Positions 25,696 to 34,766 of a DNA stretch of 64,000 nucleotides are shown piece by piece. Where the stretch lies: contig CAVWVB010000001.1 in NCBI GenBank assembly GCA_963758365.1, positions 3,162,001 to 3,226,000 of the forward strand, in the 5' to 3' direction. How positions within the stretch are numbered: the stretch's first letter is position 1; every line of letters begins with the position of its first letter. A program made the translations under genes and the position numbers. This DNA is from Dokdonella_A sp963758365. Lineage in GTDB: Bacteria; Pseudomonadota; Gammaproteobacteria; Xanthomonadales; Rhodanobacteraceae. The notes beneath the pieces are model-generated. The model had not been told where the DNA came from, did not search any database, and saw only the letters and a list, made by a program, of their open reading frames with translations.

Positions 25696-28344
25696 ATGAT
25701 CGCAAGCTCCGGCGCGAAGCCCGTTCTTCATCTGCGCGACTATCGCGCGCCGGTCTGGCGCATTACCGATGTCGAGCTCGAGTTCGACCTCGATCCCGTG
25801 GTCACGGTCGTGACCTCGCGCCTGTCGCTCGTGCAGGACGCGGGAGAATCGTCGGTCGATCTCGAACTGGATGCCGAGGATCTGGAGCTCATCGAAGTGC
25901 GCGTGGACGGCCGCGAAGTCGGCGCGGATACGTGGCAAATCGACGCGCGCCGGCTGGTCATCGGCGGTCTGCAGGGGCGCGCGACCGTCGAGACGCGCGT
26001 ACGCATCCATCCCGATCGCAACCGTTCGCTGCAGGGACTCTACCGAAGCGGCGGCGCCGACGCGGGATTTCTGCTGACCCAATGCGAGGCCGAGGGTTTC
26101 CGCCGCATCACGCCGTTCCTCGACCGCCCCGACGTGCTCGCGCGCTACGCAGTGACCCTGCGCGCGGACAAGGCGCGCTACCCGCTGCTGCTCGCGAACG
26201 GCAATGCGGATGGCGCCGGCGATCTCGCCGACGGACGCCATTGGGCGCGCTTCGTCGATCCTCACCCGAAACCGAGCTATCTGTTTGCGCTCGTGGCGGG
26301 CCGGCTCGAGCACATCGAGGACGCGTTCGTGACCGCGCAGGGCCGGCGCGTACGCCTGTTCGTCCATGCCGAGCCGGACGCGATCGGACGCTGCGACTGG
26401 GCGATGCAATGCCTGAAGATGGCGATGCGCTGGGACGAGGAGCGCTTCGGCCGCTGCTACGACCTGGATGTTTTCCACATCGTCGCGACGCATGACTTCG
26501 CGATGGGCGCGATGGAGAACAAGGGTCTCAATATCTTCAACGCCAAGTATCTTCTCGCCGATCCGCTGCACGCGACAGACGACGACTACCGCCACGTTCT
26601 GGCCGTGGTCGGCCACGAGTATTTCCACAACTGGAGCGGCAATCGGGTGACCTGCCGCGACTGGTTCCAGTTGTGTCTCAAGGAAGGCCTTACGGTCTAT
26701 CGCGAGCAGGAGTTCGAGTCCGATCTCGCTTCGCGCACGTTGCGACGCATCGAAGACGTGCGCGCGCTCTGGCGCACCCAGTTTGCCGAAGATGCGGGGC
26801 CGCTCGCGCATGCATCGCGTCCGGATCGGTACAGCGAGATCAACAATTTCTACACCGCAACCGTGTACGAGAAAGGCGCCGAGATCACGCGCATGCTCGG
26901 CGTCGTGCTCGGCCGCGAGGGATTCCGGCGCGGACTCGACCTGTATTTCGAACGTCATGATGGCAGCGCGGCCACGGTCGAGGATTTCGTTGCCGCACTC
27001 GGTGACGCGAATGCGCGCGACCTCTCGTCCTGGCTGGCCTGGTACGAGCAGGCCGGCACGCCGGAACTGCACGTCGAGGAACGCCATGACGCACGCTCGC
27101 GCTGCCACGAACTGACGTTTCGCCAGCGCACGCCGCCGACCCCGGGTCAGCCACGCAAGCACGCGCTGCCGATTCCGATCTCGGTCGCGCTGTTCGATCG
27201 CAGTGGCCAGCCGTTGCCCCTGCAACTGGATGGGGAAGCGACCCCGCCGGCGCGTGAACGCGTCCTGCTCCTGCAGTCCGATGCGGCGACATTCCGTTTC
27301 ACGAACATCGACGCGCCGCCGGTGGCTTCGGTGCTGCGCGGCTTTTCGGCGCCGGTGCGCCTCGTGCAGGCAGCGGACGCGGCCACCCTCGCGTTGCGCG
27401 CCGCTCACGACAGCGACGGCTTCAACCGCTGGCTCGCGGCCGACGCGCTCGCGCGGCGCGTGTTTGCGGAAAGGCTGGATGGCGCAGTCGAAGCGGGCAC
27501 CGAAGCGATCTGGACGGATTGCCTGCGCGGCGTCCTCGCGGCGCCCGCGATCGACCCTGCGCTGGTCGCGGAAATGCTGACCGTCGCCGACGCGAACTCG
27601 CTGGTCGACGGCCGCGTCGACATCGATCCCGAGGCCGTGCATGTCGCGCGGGCACGCGTCGAGGATGCGCTCTCGACCACGCTTGCGCAGCCGCTGCTCG
27701 CAACCTATCTGGAGACGGCGGATGCAGCAGCTGCGGTGATCGATCCGGCAACGCGCGCGCGCCGGCGCCTGCGCAACGTCTGTCTTGCAGCGCTGTGCCG
27801 AACGCAATCGCGCCATCTCGATCTGGCGCGCGACCACTATCGCGAGGCGCGCACGCTGACTGATCGCCTCGCGGCACTGGCGGTGCTGGTCAATCTGCAA
27901 GCGGCGGACGCGGCCGCGTTGCTCGACGATTTCGCGTCGGCTCACGCCGCAGACGCGCTGCTGCTCGACAAGTGGTTCGCCGTGCAGGCGACAGTACCCG
28001 ATCCGGCGACCGTCGAGCGCGTCGAATCGCTGTGTGCGCACCCGGCATTTCGCTGGACCAATCCGAACAACATCTACGCGCTGCTCGGCGCGTTTGCATT
28101 GCGCAACCCGCGTGCGTTTCATCGCGACGACGGCGCCGGCTACCGGCTCGTCGCGGACGCGATCCTGAAAGTCGATGCGCTGACACCCCAGGTCGCGGCG
28201 CGGGTCGCGACCGCATTCGCCTCCTGGCGACGCTACGAGCCGATGCGGCGGTCGCTCATGCATGGCGAGCTGCAACGCATCGCCGCACGCAATCACCTGT
28301 CGCCGGATCTGACCGACATCGTGACGCGCAGCCTCGCCGCCTGA
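25696..28344 (+). CDS. pepN: Aminopeptidase N
   Basis: 882 aa, full length for proteobacterial PepN. Family M1 hallmarks: GAMEN exopeptidase motif (MGAMENKGLN), the Zn site His307-EYF-His311 with Glu330 (HEYFHNWSGN... KEGL), and Tyr in NNFYTATVYEKGAE as transition-state stabiliser. It removes N-terminal residues from peptides in the cytosol. The ATG at 25696 follows ATCCG; a longer open frame upstream lies opposite the divergent gene and is not needed. A bidirectional terminator follows at 28456-28489. Confidence 0.95.
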   Translation: MIASSGAKPVLHLRDYRAPVWRITDVELEFDLDPVVTVVTSRLSLVQDAGESSVDLELDAEDLELIEVRVDGREVGADTWQIDARRLVIGGLQGRATVETRVRIHPDRNRSLQGLYRSGGADAGFLLTQCEAEGFRRITPFLDRPDVLARYAVTLRADKARYPLLLANGNADGAGDLADGRHWARFVDPHPKPSYLFALVAGRLEHIEDAFVTAQGRRVRLFVHAEPDAIGRCDWAMQCLKMAMRWDEERFGRCYDLDVFHIVATHDFAMGAMENKGLNIFNAKYLLADPLHATDDDYRHVLAVVGHEYFHNWSGNRVTCRDWFQLCLKEGLTVYREQEFESDLASRTLRRIEDVRALWRTQFAEDAGPLAHASRPDRYSEINNFYTATVYEKGAEITRMLGVVLGREGFRRGLDLYFERHDGSAATVEDFVAALGDANARDLSSWLAWYEQAGTPELHVEERHDARSRCHELTFRQRTPPTPGQPRKHALPIPISVALFDRSGQPLPLQLDGEATPPARERVLLLQSDAATFRFTNIDAPPVASVLRGFSAPVRLVQAADAATLALRAAHDSDGFNRWLAADALARRVFAERLDGAVEAGTEAIWTDCLRGVLAAPAIDPALVAEMLTVADANSLVDGRVDIDPEAVHVARARVEDALSTTLAQPLLATYLETADAAAAVIDPATRARRRLRNVCLAALCRTQSRHLDLARDHYREARTLTDRLAALAVLVNLQAADAAALLDDFASAHAADALLLDKWFAVQATVPDPATVERVESLCAHPAFRWTNPNNIYALLGAFALRNPRAFHRDDGAGYRLVADAILKVDALTPQVAARVATAFASWRRYEPMRRSLMHGELQRIAARNHLSPDLTDIVTRSLAA

Positions 28345-28455
28345 GGCGACGCGAAACCCGCGGCCGCACGAAGGGTGCCAGCTCGCGGCGCGACGACGCG
28401 CGCGCCGCTGCGCCCGGGTCGAGGGGTGGACACGAAGCCGGCTGCGGCGCCGCGC

Positions 28456-28489
28456 AAAAAAACGGGGCCGCGCATGCGCGGCCCCGTTT
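28456..28489. terminator. Rho-independent terminator between pepN and the 67-aa gene
   Basis: A perfect 30-bp palindrome (28460-28489), with arms AAACGGGGCCGCGCA and TGCGCGGCCCCGTTT. On the minus strand the stem is followed by seven T (28462-28456), ideal for ending the 67-aa gene. On the plus strand only TTT follows, so it may also weakly stop pepN. Confidence 0.85.
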
Positions 28490-28510
28490 CCCCTGTTCCC
28501 ATCGGATGTT

Positions 28511-28714
28511 CTACGCGGGCAACTTGCTCAGCGCCTCGTTGATCTTCGCGCAACGCGTCTCCAACTGACCCAGCGTGTCGTTCGCAGCCGGTTGGGTGCG
28601 CGCGCTGTCGATGGCCATTTCGAGACGACCGAGCTCGATCATCAAATCGTGACGCAGGAAGAGCGGGTTGAGGATCATGCTGCCGGCGCTCATGCTGCTT
28701 GCGGTGCTGCTCAT
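28511..28714 (-). CDS. Small 67-aa helical protein of unknown function
   Basis: 67 aa, ATG at 28712-28714 preceded by AGGAGAAGC at good spacing. The N-terminus is Ser/Met-rich (MSSTASSMSAGSMILNP), followed by two amphipathic helices: FLRHDLMIELGRLEMAIDSAR and NDTLGQLETRCAKINEALSKL. No membrane segment or known domain is seen. The combination of strong ribosome site, immediate terminator (28456-28489) and coding-like composition supports a real monocistronic gene. It may form a small helical hairpin or oligomer. Confidence 0.65.
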   Translation of the reverse strand: MSSTASSMSAGSMILNPLFLRHDLMIELGRLEMAIDSARTQPAANDTLGQLETRCAKINEALSKLPA

Positions 28715-29599
28715 GGTGCTTCTCCTGGATTCCCTGGATGGTGTCAGCAAGCACCGTGCCAAATGATTTTCGACGCGCCGACGCATTGCCATTGCACTCG
28801 GGGTCGCGCATGATCGCGCCCGTTCGCGACATGTTTCGTCCGAACCTGACGCGGCCAGACCGGCGCAGTCGACGAAGGACAGGACTTCGCGACCATCGTC
28901 ACAGTCTGCCAGTCGCGGGTGCGGATACCGTGGCGCGCGACCCGGCTGGCCGAGGCCAGCGGCAGGCATGACGAGCTTTCGGTTTCTGGCGCCCGGCACA
29001 CGGTCCTCTTGGATTCCCCCTGTTCCTACGACCGCCGGGCGCCAGTCTGAACAAGCCGCGGAGGCGCTCGCGCACACGGTGCGTTTTCGATCTGACGCCG
29101 GAATCCGCCGCGGGTGACAGAAGTCCGCAAGGGTTCGCCGTGGGGGTACGCGGCTCGGGCGAATCTGCATCCGCGAGCACGAACAGGGATGCGTTGACGT
29201 CGGCACGTCGGGAGGTGCTCCCACCGACGCAAGGCCGGCCCCTGAACTCCGGCCAGCGGCGTGCTCGCATACGCCGGGCGCCGGTGGGAGTGTGTCGATG
29301 AGCAGCAGGTTTCATGCCAGCAATGACGATTTGTCGCATCGCGGCCGGCCCAGACAAGTCGCGGCGCGGGCGCGCGCAATGCGGGCAGGCAGCGGGCCGA
29401 TCGCTGGCACCGCTCCGAAATCCGGCGCACGATGTGACGCGTTCGACGTTGGCGGACGTGCATTGGCAACAACGGACCAAATGCGCATTGGCCGGCTGCC
29501 CGTCGAGCGCCCGAGGCAGGAGCCGAGGGCCGGGTCACCTCGCGAGAAGCCTGGTGACCGACGGTGGCGGCTCGCCGATCGCCGCGGGAGTGAGTGCTG
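28715..29599. other. 885-bp gene-poor region upstream of mnmG
   Basis: No frame shows a convincing protein; the open frames here are Arg/Pro/Ala-rich and lack a ribosome site or domain. It holds the promoter side of the 67-aa gene, a perfect 12-bp inverted repeat (28986-29045), a hairpin around 29206-29230 (CGTCGGGAG/CTCCC..CGACG), a GGCCGG/CCGGCC pair near 29235-29253, and the mnmG leader. I see no tRNA, RNase P, tmRNA, SRP or 6S RNA signature. Confidence 0.6.
28986..29045. repeat. 12-bp perfect inverted repeat with 36-nt spacer
   Basis: CTGGCGCCCGGC (28986-28997) and GCCGGGCGCCAG (29034-29045); inner GGTC/GACC (29002-29005, 29030-29033) can extend the stem. On the minus strand the loop has three GGA triplets, a pattern seen in CsrA/RsmA-binding RNAs. 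It could be part of a small RNA or a mobile palindromic repeat. Confidence 0.5.
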
Positions 29600-31474
29600 A
29601 TGTACACCCATGATGTGATCGTGGTCGGCGGCGGGCATGCCGGCACCGAAGCCGCGCTTGCGAGTGCGCGCGCCGGCGCGCGCACGCTGCTGTTGACCCA
29701 CAGCATCGAGACGATCGGCCAGATGAGCTGCAACCCCGCGATCGGCGGGATCGGCAAGGGTCATCTGGTCAGGGAGATCGACGCCCTCGGCGGTGCCATG
29801 GCCGCGGCCGCGGACTGCGCCGGCATCCAGTGGCGCACCCTGAACGCATCCAAGGGACCGGCGGTGCGCGCGACGCGCTGTCAGGCCGACCGCGTGCTGT
29901 ACAAGGCCGCGATCCGGCGCCGCGTCGAATCGCAGGCCGGCCTGGTCGTGTTCCAGCAGGCGGTGGACGCACTGATCGTGACCGACGGCCGCGTCCGCGG
30001 CGTAGTGACCCAGTCCGGGCTGCGCCTTCACGCGGGCGCAGTGGTCCTGACCGCGGGCACCTTCCTGGCCGGCAGGATCCATGTCGGCATGAGCCGCCAC
30101 GAGGGGGGACGCGCCGGCGACGCGCCGGCCCTGAAGCTCGCCGAGAGCCTGCGCGAACTGCCGTTCGCGGTCGGGCGCCTGAAGACCGGCACGCCGCCGC
30201 GCATCGACGGCCGCTCGATCGACTGGTCGCTGCTCGGCGAGCAGCGCGGCGACGATCCGGCACCGGTGTTCTCGTTCCTCGGTTCGGCAGCAGACCACCC
30301 GCGCCAGGTCAGTTGCTGGATCACCCATACCTGCGAACGCACCCACGAGATCATCCGCGGTGCGCTCGATCGCTCGCCGCTGTACGGCGGCGTCATCGAG
30401 GGCACCGGTCCGCGCTACTGTCCGTCGATCGAGGACAAGGTCGTGCGTTTCGCCGAAAAGAATGCGCACCAGATCTTCATCGAGCCGGAGGGACTGGAAA
30501 CGAACGAGATCTATCCGAACGGGATCTCGACTTCGCTGCCATTCGACGTGCAGGTCGAACTCGTGCGTTCGATCCGCGGCCTCGCGAACGCGCACCTGAC
30601 GCGACCCGGCTACGCGATCGAATACGACTATTTCGATCCACGCGGCCTCAGGGCCTCGCTGGAAACCAAGGACGTGGCCGGTCTGTACTTCGCTGGCCAG
30701 ATCAATGGAACGACCGGCTACGAGGAAGCCGCCGCACAGGGCCTGATCGCGGGCCTGAACGCGGCGCGGGCGACGCAGCAGCGCGAAGCGTGGACGCCGC
30801 GTCGCGACGAGGCCTACATCGGCGTGCTCATCGACGATCTGGTGACCAATGGTACGACCGAGCCGTATCGCATGTTCACCTCGCGCGCGGAGTACCGCCT
30901 GCATCTGCGCGAGGACAACGCCGATCTGCGCCTGACCGAACGGGGTCACGAACTCGGCTGCGTCGACACGGACCGCTATGCGGCGCTGTGCCGCAAGCGC
31001 GAAGGCGTGGAGCGGGAAACAGGGCGCCTGCATGCGCTGTGGGCGACTCCCGCGAATGCGCTCGGGCGCGCCGTCGAGGCCGACCTCGGATTTGCGCTCA
31101 CGCGCGAGACGACCGCCCGCGACCTGCTGCGTCGGCCCGACGTCGGCTATCGCGAGCTGGTTCGCGTCGAAGGCATCGGTCCGGGCGTCGATGATCCGCA
31201 GGTCGCCGCGCAGGTCGAGGTCGCGGTCAAGTACGCGGGCTATCTCGATCGTCAGCGCGAGGAGATCGAGCGCAACCGCCGCCACGACGAAGCGGCGATC
31301 CCGGCCGCATTCGAATTCACGCAGGTGCGCGGGCTGTCGGCTGAAGTCCTGGACAAGTTGCGCGCGGTGCGCCCGCGCACGATCGGCGAAGCGCGTCGTA
31401 TCTCCGGAATCACGCCTGCGGCGGTCTCGCTGCTGCTCGTGCACCTGCGGCGCGGCAGCCAGCGCGTTGCCTGA
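29600..31474 (+). CDS. mnmG: tRNA uridine 5-carboxymethylaminomethyl modification enzyme MnmG
   Basis: 624 aa, normal length. FAD site GGGHAGTEAALASARAG, then MSCNPAIGGIGKGHLVREID, ALGGAMA, PRYCPSIEDKVVRF, TSLPFDVQ, and INGTTGYEEAAAQGLIAGLNA, all MnmG signatures. The C-terminal helical domain ends with a typical VSLLLVHLRR. With MnmE it modifies the wobble uridine of several tRNAs. The ATG at 29600 has GGGAG upstream; a GTG two codons before is also open. mnmE is not in the window. Confidence 0.96.
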   Translation: MYTHDVIVVGGGHAGTEAALASARAGARTLLLTHSIETIGQMSCNPAIGGIGKGHLVREIDALGGAMAAAADCAGIQWRTLNASKGPAVRATRCQADRVLYKAAIRRRVESQAGLVVFQQAVDALIVTDGRVRGVVTQSGLRLHAGAVVLTAGTFLAGRIHVGMSRHEGGRAGDAPALKLAESLRELPFAVGRLKTGTPPRIDGRSIDWSLLGEQRGDDPAPVFSFLGSAADHPRQVSCWITHTCERTHEIIRGALDRSPLYGGVIEGTGPRYCPSIEDKVVRFAEKNAHQIFIEPEGLETNEIYPNGISTSLPFDVQVELVRSIRGLANAHLTRPGYAIEYDYFDPRGLRASLETKDVAGLYFAGQINGTTGYEEAAAQGLIAGLNAARATQQREAWTPRRDEAYIGVLIDDLVTNGTTEPYRMFTSRAEYRLHLREDNADLRLTERGHELGCVDTDRYAALCRKREGVERETGRLHALWATPANALGRAVEADLGFALTRETTARDLLRRPDVGYRELVRVEGIGPGVDDPQVAAQVEVAVKYAGYLDRQREEIERNRRHDEAAIPAAFEFTQVRGLSAEVLDKLRAVRPRTIGEARRISGITPAAVSLLLVHLRRGSQRVA

Positions 31475-31481
31475 CGTCGCG

Positions 31482-31507
31482 GCGAGGCCGGGCGAGCCCG
31501 GCCTCGC
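31482..31507. terminator. Hairpin between convergent mnmG and lipoprotein genes
   Basis: A perfect inverted repeat GCGAGGCCGGGC/GCCCGGCCTCGC separated by GA, starting 7 bp after the mnmG stop. There is no T-run. It probably protects or ends the convergent transcripts. Confidence 0.5.
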
Positions 31508-31520
31508 GCATGGGCGGGTC

Positions 31521-32342
31521 CTACTTGCGCTTGCCCGCGTCGAACTTGGCCTGCGCGAGTTCCTGCGCCTTCAACGCGTCCTCGCGCAGCGCGGCGATGC
31601 CGGCCGCGTCGACACTGCCGCCACCGGCTTTCTCGTTCCACAGCACCTCGCCCCGGTCGTCCCAGCCGACCGTGGCGCCACGCTTCTCCTTGACCGCCAT
31701 CAGCTTGCCGTCCTTGAATGCGTAATAGACCGAGCTGCGACCGCCCGCGTCGAGATCGGTATTGACGCGCACGAAGCGCACTACGCCTTTTTCGGCGAAC
31801 GCGTCCCAGCCGACCGACGCCTTGTCGGTCAGATAGGTGCCTTCGACCTTCTTCATGCCGCCAATATGAGCCTGCAGCTTCTCGAATTCTTCCTTGAGCT
31901 TCTCGGCCGGCGTCGGTTCCGCATTGAGGATGACTTCGGTCGTGGTTCCCGATCCGTTGGTCAGCACCGGTGAATTGAGCGCAGGCAGGAACCTGCGCGG
32001 ACCATCGGTCAGCACCGCGTTGATCACATAGGTGCGACTCGCGGAGATTTTCGCCGGGTCAAAGTCGAGCGAGAACTGGTAGGGCGGCGTGCCGGTCAGG
32101 TCGATTGTGCGTTCGGCCACCGGCAATTCCGGGGTTGCGATATCGACCAGCTTGATGTCGAGCTTGGCGCCGGCGCCGATCGGGATCTGGTCGCGCAGGG
32201 TGACCGTACCGGTGATCGTGGTACCCGGAGCGATCGCGGGCTTGGCCTGCGACTGTTCGGCGCCCTGGTCGCCCTGGTTCATCAGGTTGCAGCCACCCAG
32301 CAACGCCAGTGCGGCCGTCGCCGCGATCCATTGAATGCGCAT
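31521..32342 (-). CDS. YbaY-like lipoprotein
   Basis: 273 aa. Lipoprotein signal with lipobox LLGGC (about residues 1-19). Residues about 40-140 match the YbaY/lipoprotein-associated type III secretion-like domain: TITGTVTLRDQIPIGAGAKL, then LVDIATPELPVAERTIDL, PYQFSLDFDP and YVINAVLTD. The C-terminal part includes a helical linker and a beta-rich domain (GVVRFVRVNTDLDAGGRSSVYYAF) ending in a basic helix. Probably anchored in the outer or inner membrane leaflet facing the periplasm. Function unknown. It converges on mnmG. Confidence 0.75.
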   Translation of the reverse strand: MRIQWIAATAALALLGGCNLMNQGDQGAEQSQAKPAIAPGTTITGTVTLRDQIPIGAGAKLDIKLVDIATPELPVAERTIDLTGTPPYQFSLDFDPAKISASRTYVINAVLTDGPRRFLPALNSPVLTNGSGTTTEVILNAEPTPAEKLKEEFEKLQAHIGGMKKVEGTYLTDKASVGWDAFAEKGVVRFVRVNTDLDAGGRSSVYYAFKDGKLMAVKEKRGATVGWDDRGEVLWNEKAGGGSVDAAGIAALREDALKAQELAQAKFDAGKRK

Positions 32343-32621
32343 ATCCGTTGATCTCCGATTGAACGAAAAACATCGTACACCTGGCATGCCGGTGACGTCC
32401 GGTGACTTGAACGCGCCTCGGGAAGTGCCGGGGTTGCGCCACGCGCCACGGCTGCAATCGGGTGGCCCGCAGTGATGCTCAGGCAGCCACGATAATCCGC
32501 GCGACGCCGCTGCGCAATCGCAGGACCGGTCCGATGGCCACGCTCGGCGCGGACCCGCTCGGGGTGTGTCGGGGCGCATGTTGCGCGCGCTGCGCGCCCG
32601 CGCTCGGCCGCGGTGCGGCAC

Positions 32622-34766
32622 TTAGCCTGCGGGCAACAGCGAGATGTCGGCGACCTTGAGGAACAGGGTGCGCAGCGCCGCGAGCAGGTTCAGGCGATTC
32701 GCGCGCACCGCGGCATCGTCGGCCATGACCATGACCGCCTCGAAGTAACGGTCGACCGGTTCGCGCAGATGCGCCAGTCGTTGCAGCAGGCCGACGTAGT
32801 CGCGTGCCGCGATCAGCGGCGCGGTGTCGACCTGCGCGGCGCGCAGCGCCGCGACGAGGTCGCGTTCGGCGCCCTCCTCGAGCAGGCCTTCGTCGATCGC
32901 GCCGTGGGTCACGCTGCCGGCCTGGCGCAGGATGTTGCCGATGCGCTTGTTCGCGGACGCAAGCGCCGTTGCTTCGGGCAGCCTCGCGAATTCGACGACC
33001 GCCGCAAGTCGGCGATCGAAATCGGTGAGGTCAGCCGGCGCCAGTGCGCGCACGGCTTCGAAGGCCTCGCCCGGAATGCCGCGGTCGATGTAATAACCGC
33101 GCAGGCGATCGAGGACGAAGTCGTAGATTTCAGGTGTCAGGCGCGTTGGAAAGTCCCAATCGTCACCGTGCCCAACCAGCGCGCCGGCCTTCGCAAGCGC
33201 GGTCTTGCGCATCTGCTCCTGCACGAGTTCAAGGTGCTCGCGAAGTTGCGCGACCAGATCGAGTGCAAGGCCTCCCTCGATCAGGGTACGCGCGAGGCCC
33301 AGCGCCGCGCGCCGCAGCGCGAACGGATCCTTGTTTCCAGTGGGTTTCAGGCCGACCGCGAAAATCCCGGCCAGCGTGTCGAGCCGCTCGGCGACCGCAA
33401 GCACTTGTCCAACCCGCCCCTGCGCGATCGCGTCGCCCGCGAAGCGCGGCGCGTAGAACTCGTCGAGCGCGGCCGCGACTGCGGCGGGTTCGCCGTTCGC
33501 GGTCGCGTAGTAGCGGCCCATCACCCCCTGCAATTCCGGGAACTCACCGACCATGCGGGTCAACAGATCGCACTTGCTCAACGCCGCTGCGCGCGTTGCG
33601 AGCGCGGCATCGACGCCGACCCGGTTCGCAATGACGCGTGCAAGTTCGGCAACGCGCATGCTCTTGTCCCAGACGCTGCCGAGCGCCTGTTGATAGGTGA
33701 CGGTCTTGAGCCCGTCGAGATTCGCGGCCAGCGCTGTCTTGAGGTCTTCCTCGTAGAAGAACTTCGCATCCGCGAAGCGTGGCCGGATCACGCGCTCGTA
33801 GCCGTTGCGGATCTCGGCGGGGACCTTCGACTCGATGTTGGCAACGCCGACGAAGTGTTCGGTCAGGCGGCCGTCCGCGTCGAACACCGGCACGAACTTC
33901 TGGTTGGTCTCCATCGTGGTCACCAGTACTTCGCGCGGCACGGCGAGGAATTCACGCTCGAACGCGCAGGCGATCGCAACCGGCCATTCGGTCAGATTCG
34001 CGATCTCGTCGAGCAGGGCAGCGGACAGCCGCGGCACGCCGCCGCTGGCCGTGGCGACGCGGTCGACCTCGCTGCGCACGCGCGCGCGCCGTTCCGCAGG
34101 ATCCGCGAGAACCCTGGCCGCACGCAATGCGTCGCGCCAGGAATCGGCGTCGACGATGTGCACGGGCTGCGGATGGTGGAAACGATGCCCGCGCGACATC
34201 CGGCCCGATTTCAATCCGAGCAGTTCGCCCTCGATCACCTGGTCACCATGCAGCATGACCAGCCAGTGCGCGGGGCGCACGAATGCGTAATCGTGGTCGC
34301 CCCAACGCATCGGTTTCGGAATCGGCAGCGCGGTCAGCGCCTCACTGACGATCGTCGGAATCAGCACGGCGGTTGCCTGGCCGGGCTTCGTCGCGCGATG
34401 CACGAACCAGGCCCCCTTGTCGGTCTCGAGCCGATCGAGCTGCGCGACCTCGACGCCGCACGATTGCGCAAAACCGTGCAGGGCGCGGGTCGGCTCGCCG
34501 TTCGCGTCGAGCCCCGCATTCACGGCGGGACCGCGACGCTCGTGCTGCTGGTCCGGCTGCGCGGAAGCGACGCCGGGAATCCACACCGCGAGCCGACGCG
34601 GCGAGTTGTATGTTCGTGCGGCCGCGATATCCGCGGCCACCCCGCGCTTGTCCAGACCTTCGCAGATCGCGTTCGTGAACGCCGCCCCGAGATCATCCAG
34701 CGCCTTGGGCGGCAGTTCCTCGGTACCGAGTTCGATCAAGAGAGAGGGCGCATTGCCGGCCGCCAT
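32622..34766 (-). CDS. glyS: Glycyl-tRNA synthetase beta subunit
   Basis: 714 aa from the ATG at 34764-34766, which shares one base with the glyQ stop (TGATG). A GTG one codon earlier is also possible. Family features: LLIELGTEELPPKALDDL at the start, RRLAVWI, GEFPELQGVMGRYYA (the HD-like central motif region), and the C-terminal anticodon-binding helices (DRYFEAVMVMADDAAVRANRL split here as DRYFEAVMVMADD). With GlyQ it forms the alpha2beta2 enzyme charging tRNA-Gly. Confidence 0.96.
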   Translation of the reverse strand: MAAGNAPSLLIELGTEELPPKALDDLGAAFTNAICEGLDKRGVAADIAAARTYNSPRRLAVWIPGVASAQPDQQHERRGPAVNAGLDANGEPTRALHGFAQSCGVEVAQLDRLETDKGAWFVHRATKPGQATAVLIPTIVSEALTALPIPKPMRWGDHDYAFVRPAHWLVMLHGDQVIEGELLGLKSGRMSRGHRFHHPQPVHIVDADSWRDALRAARVLADPAERRARVRSEVDRVATASGGVPRLSAALLDEIANLTEWPVAIACAFEREFLAVPREVLVTTMETNQKFVPVFDADGRLTEHFVGVANIESKVPAEIRNGYERVIRPRFADAKFFYEEDLKTALAANLDGLKTVTYQQALGSVWDKSMRVAELARVIANRVGVDAALATRAAALSKCDLLTRMVGEFPELQGVMGRYYATANGEPAAVAAALDEFYAPRFAGDAIAQGRVGQVLAVAERLDTLAGIFAVGLKPTGNKDPFALRRAALGLARTLIEGGLALDLVAQLREHLELVQEQMRKTALAKAGALVGHGDDWDFPTRLTPEIYDFVLDRLRGYYIDRGIPGEAFEAVRALAPADLTDFDRRLAAVVEFARLPEATALASANKRIGNILRQAGSVTHGAIDEGLLEEGAERDLVAALRAAQVDTAPLIAARDYVGLLQRLAHLREPVDRYFEAVMVMADDAAVRANRLNLLAALRTLFLKVADISLLPAG

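Noticed and set aside
25639..28296. Minus-strand frame opposite pepN joined to the dehydratase region
   Set aside because: Antisense shadow of pepN; PepN has full catalytic motifs on the other strand.
28715..29599. Housekeeping RNA (6S, RNase P, tmRNA, SRP) in the long gap
   Set aside because: Conserved core sequences of these RNAs are not visible on either strand; only generic palindromes are present.
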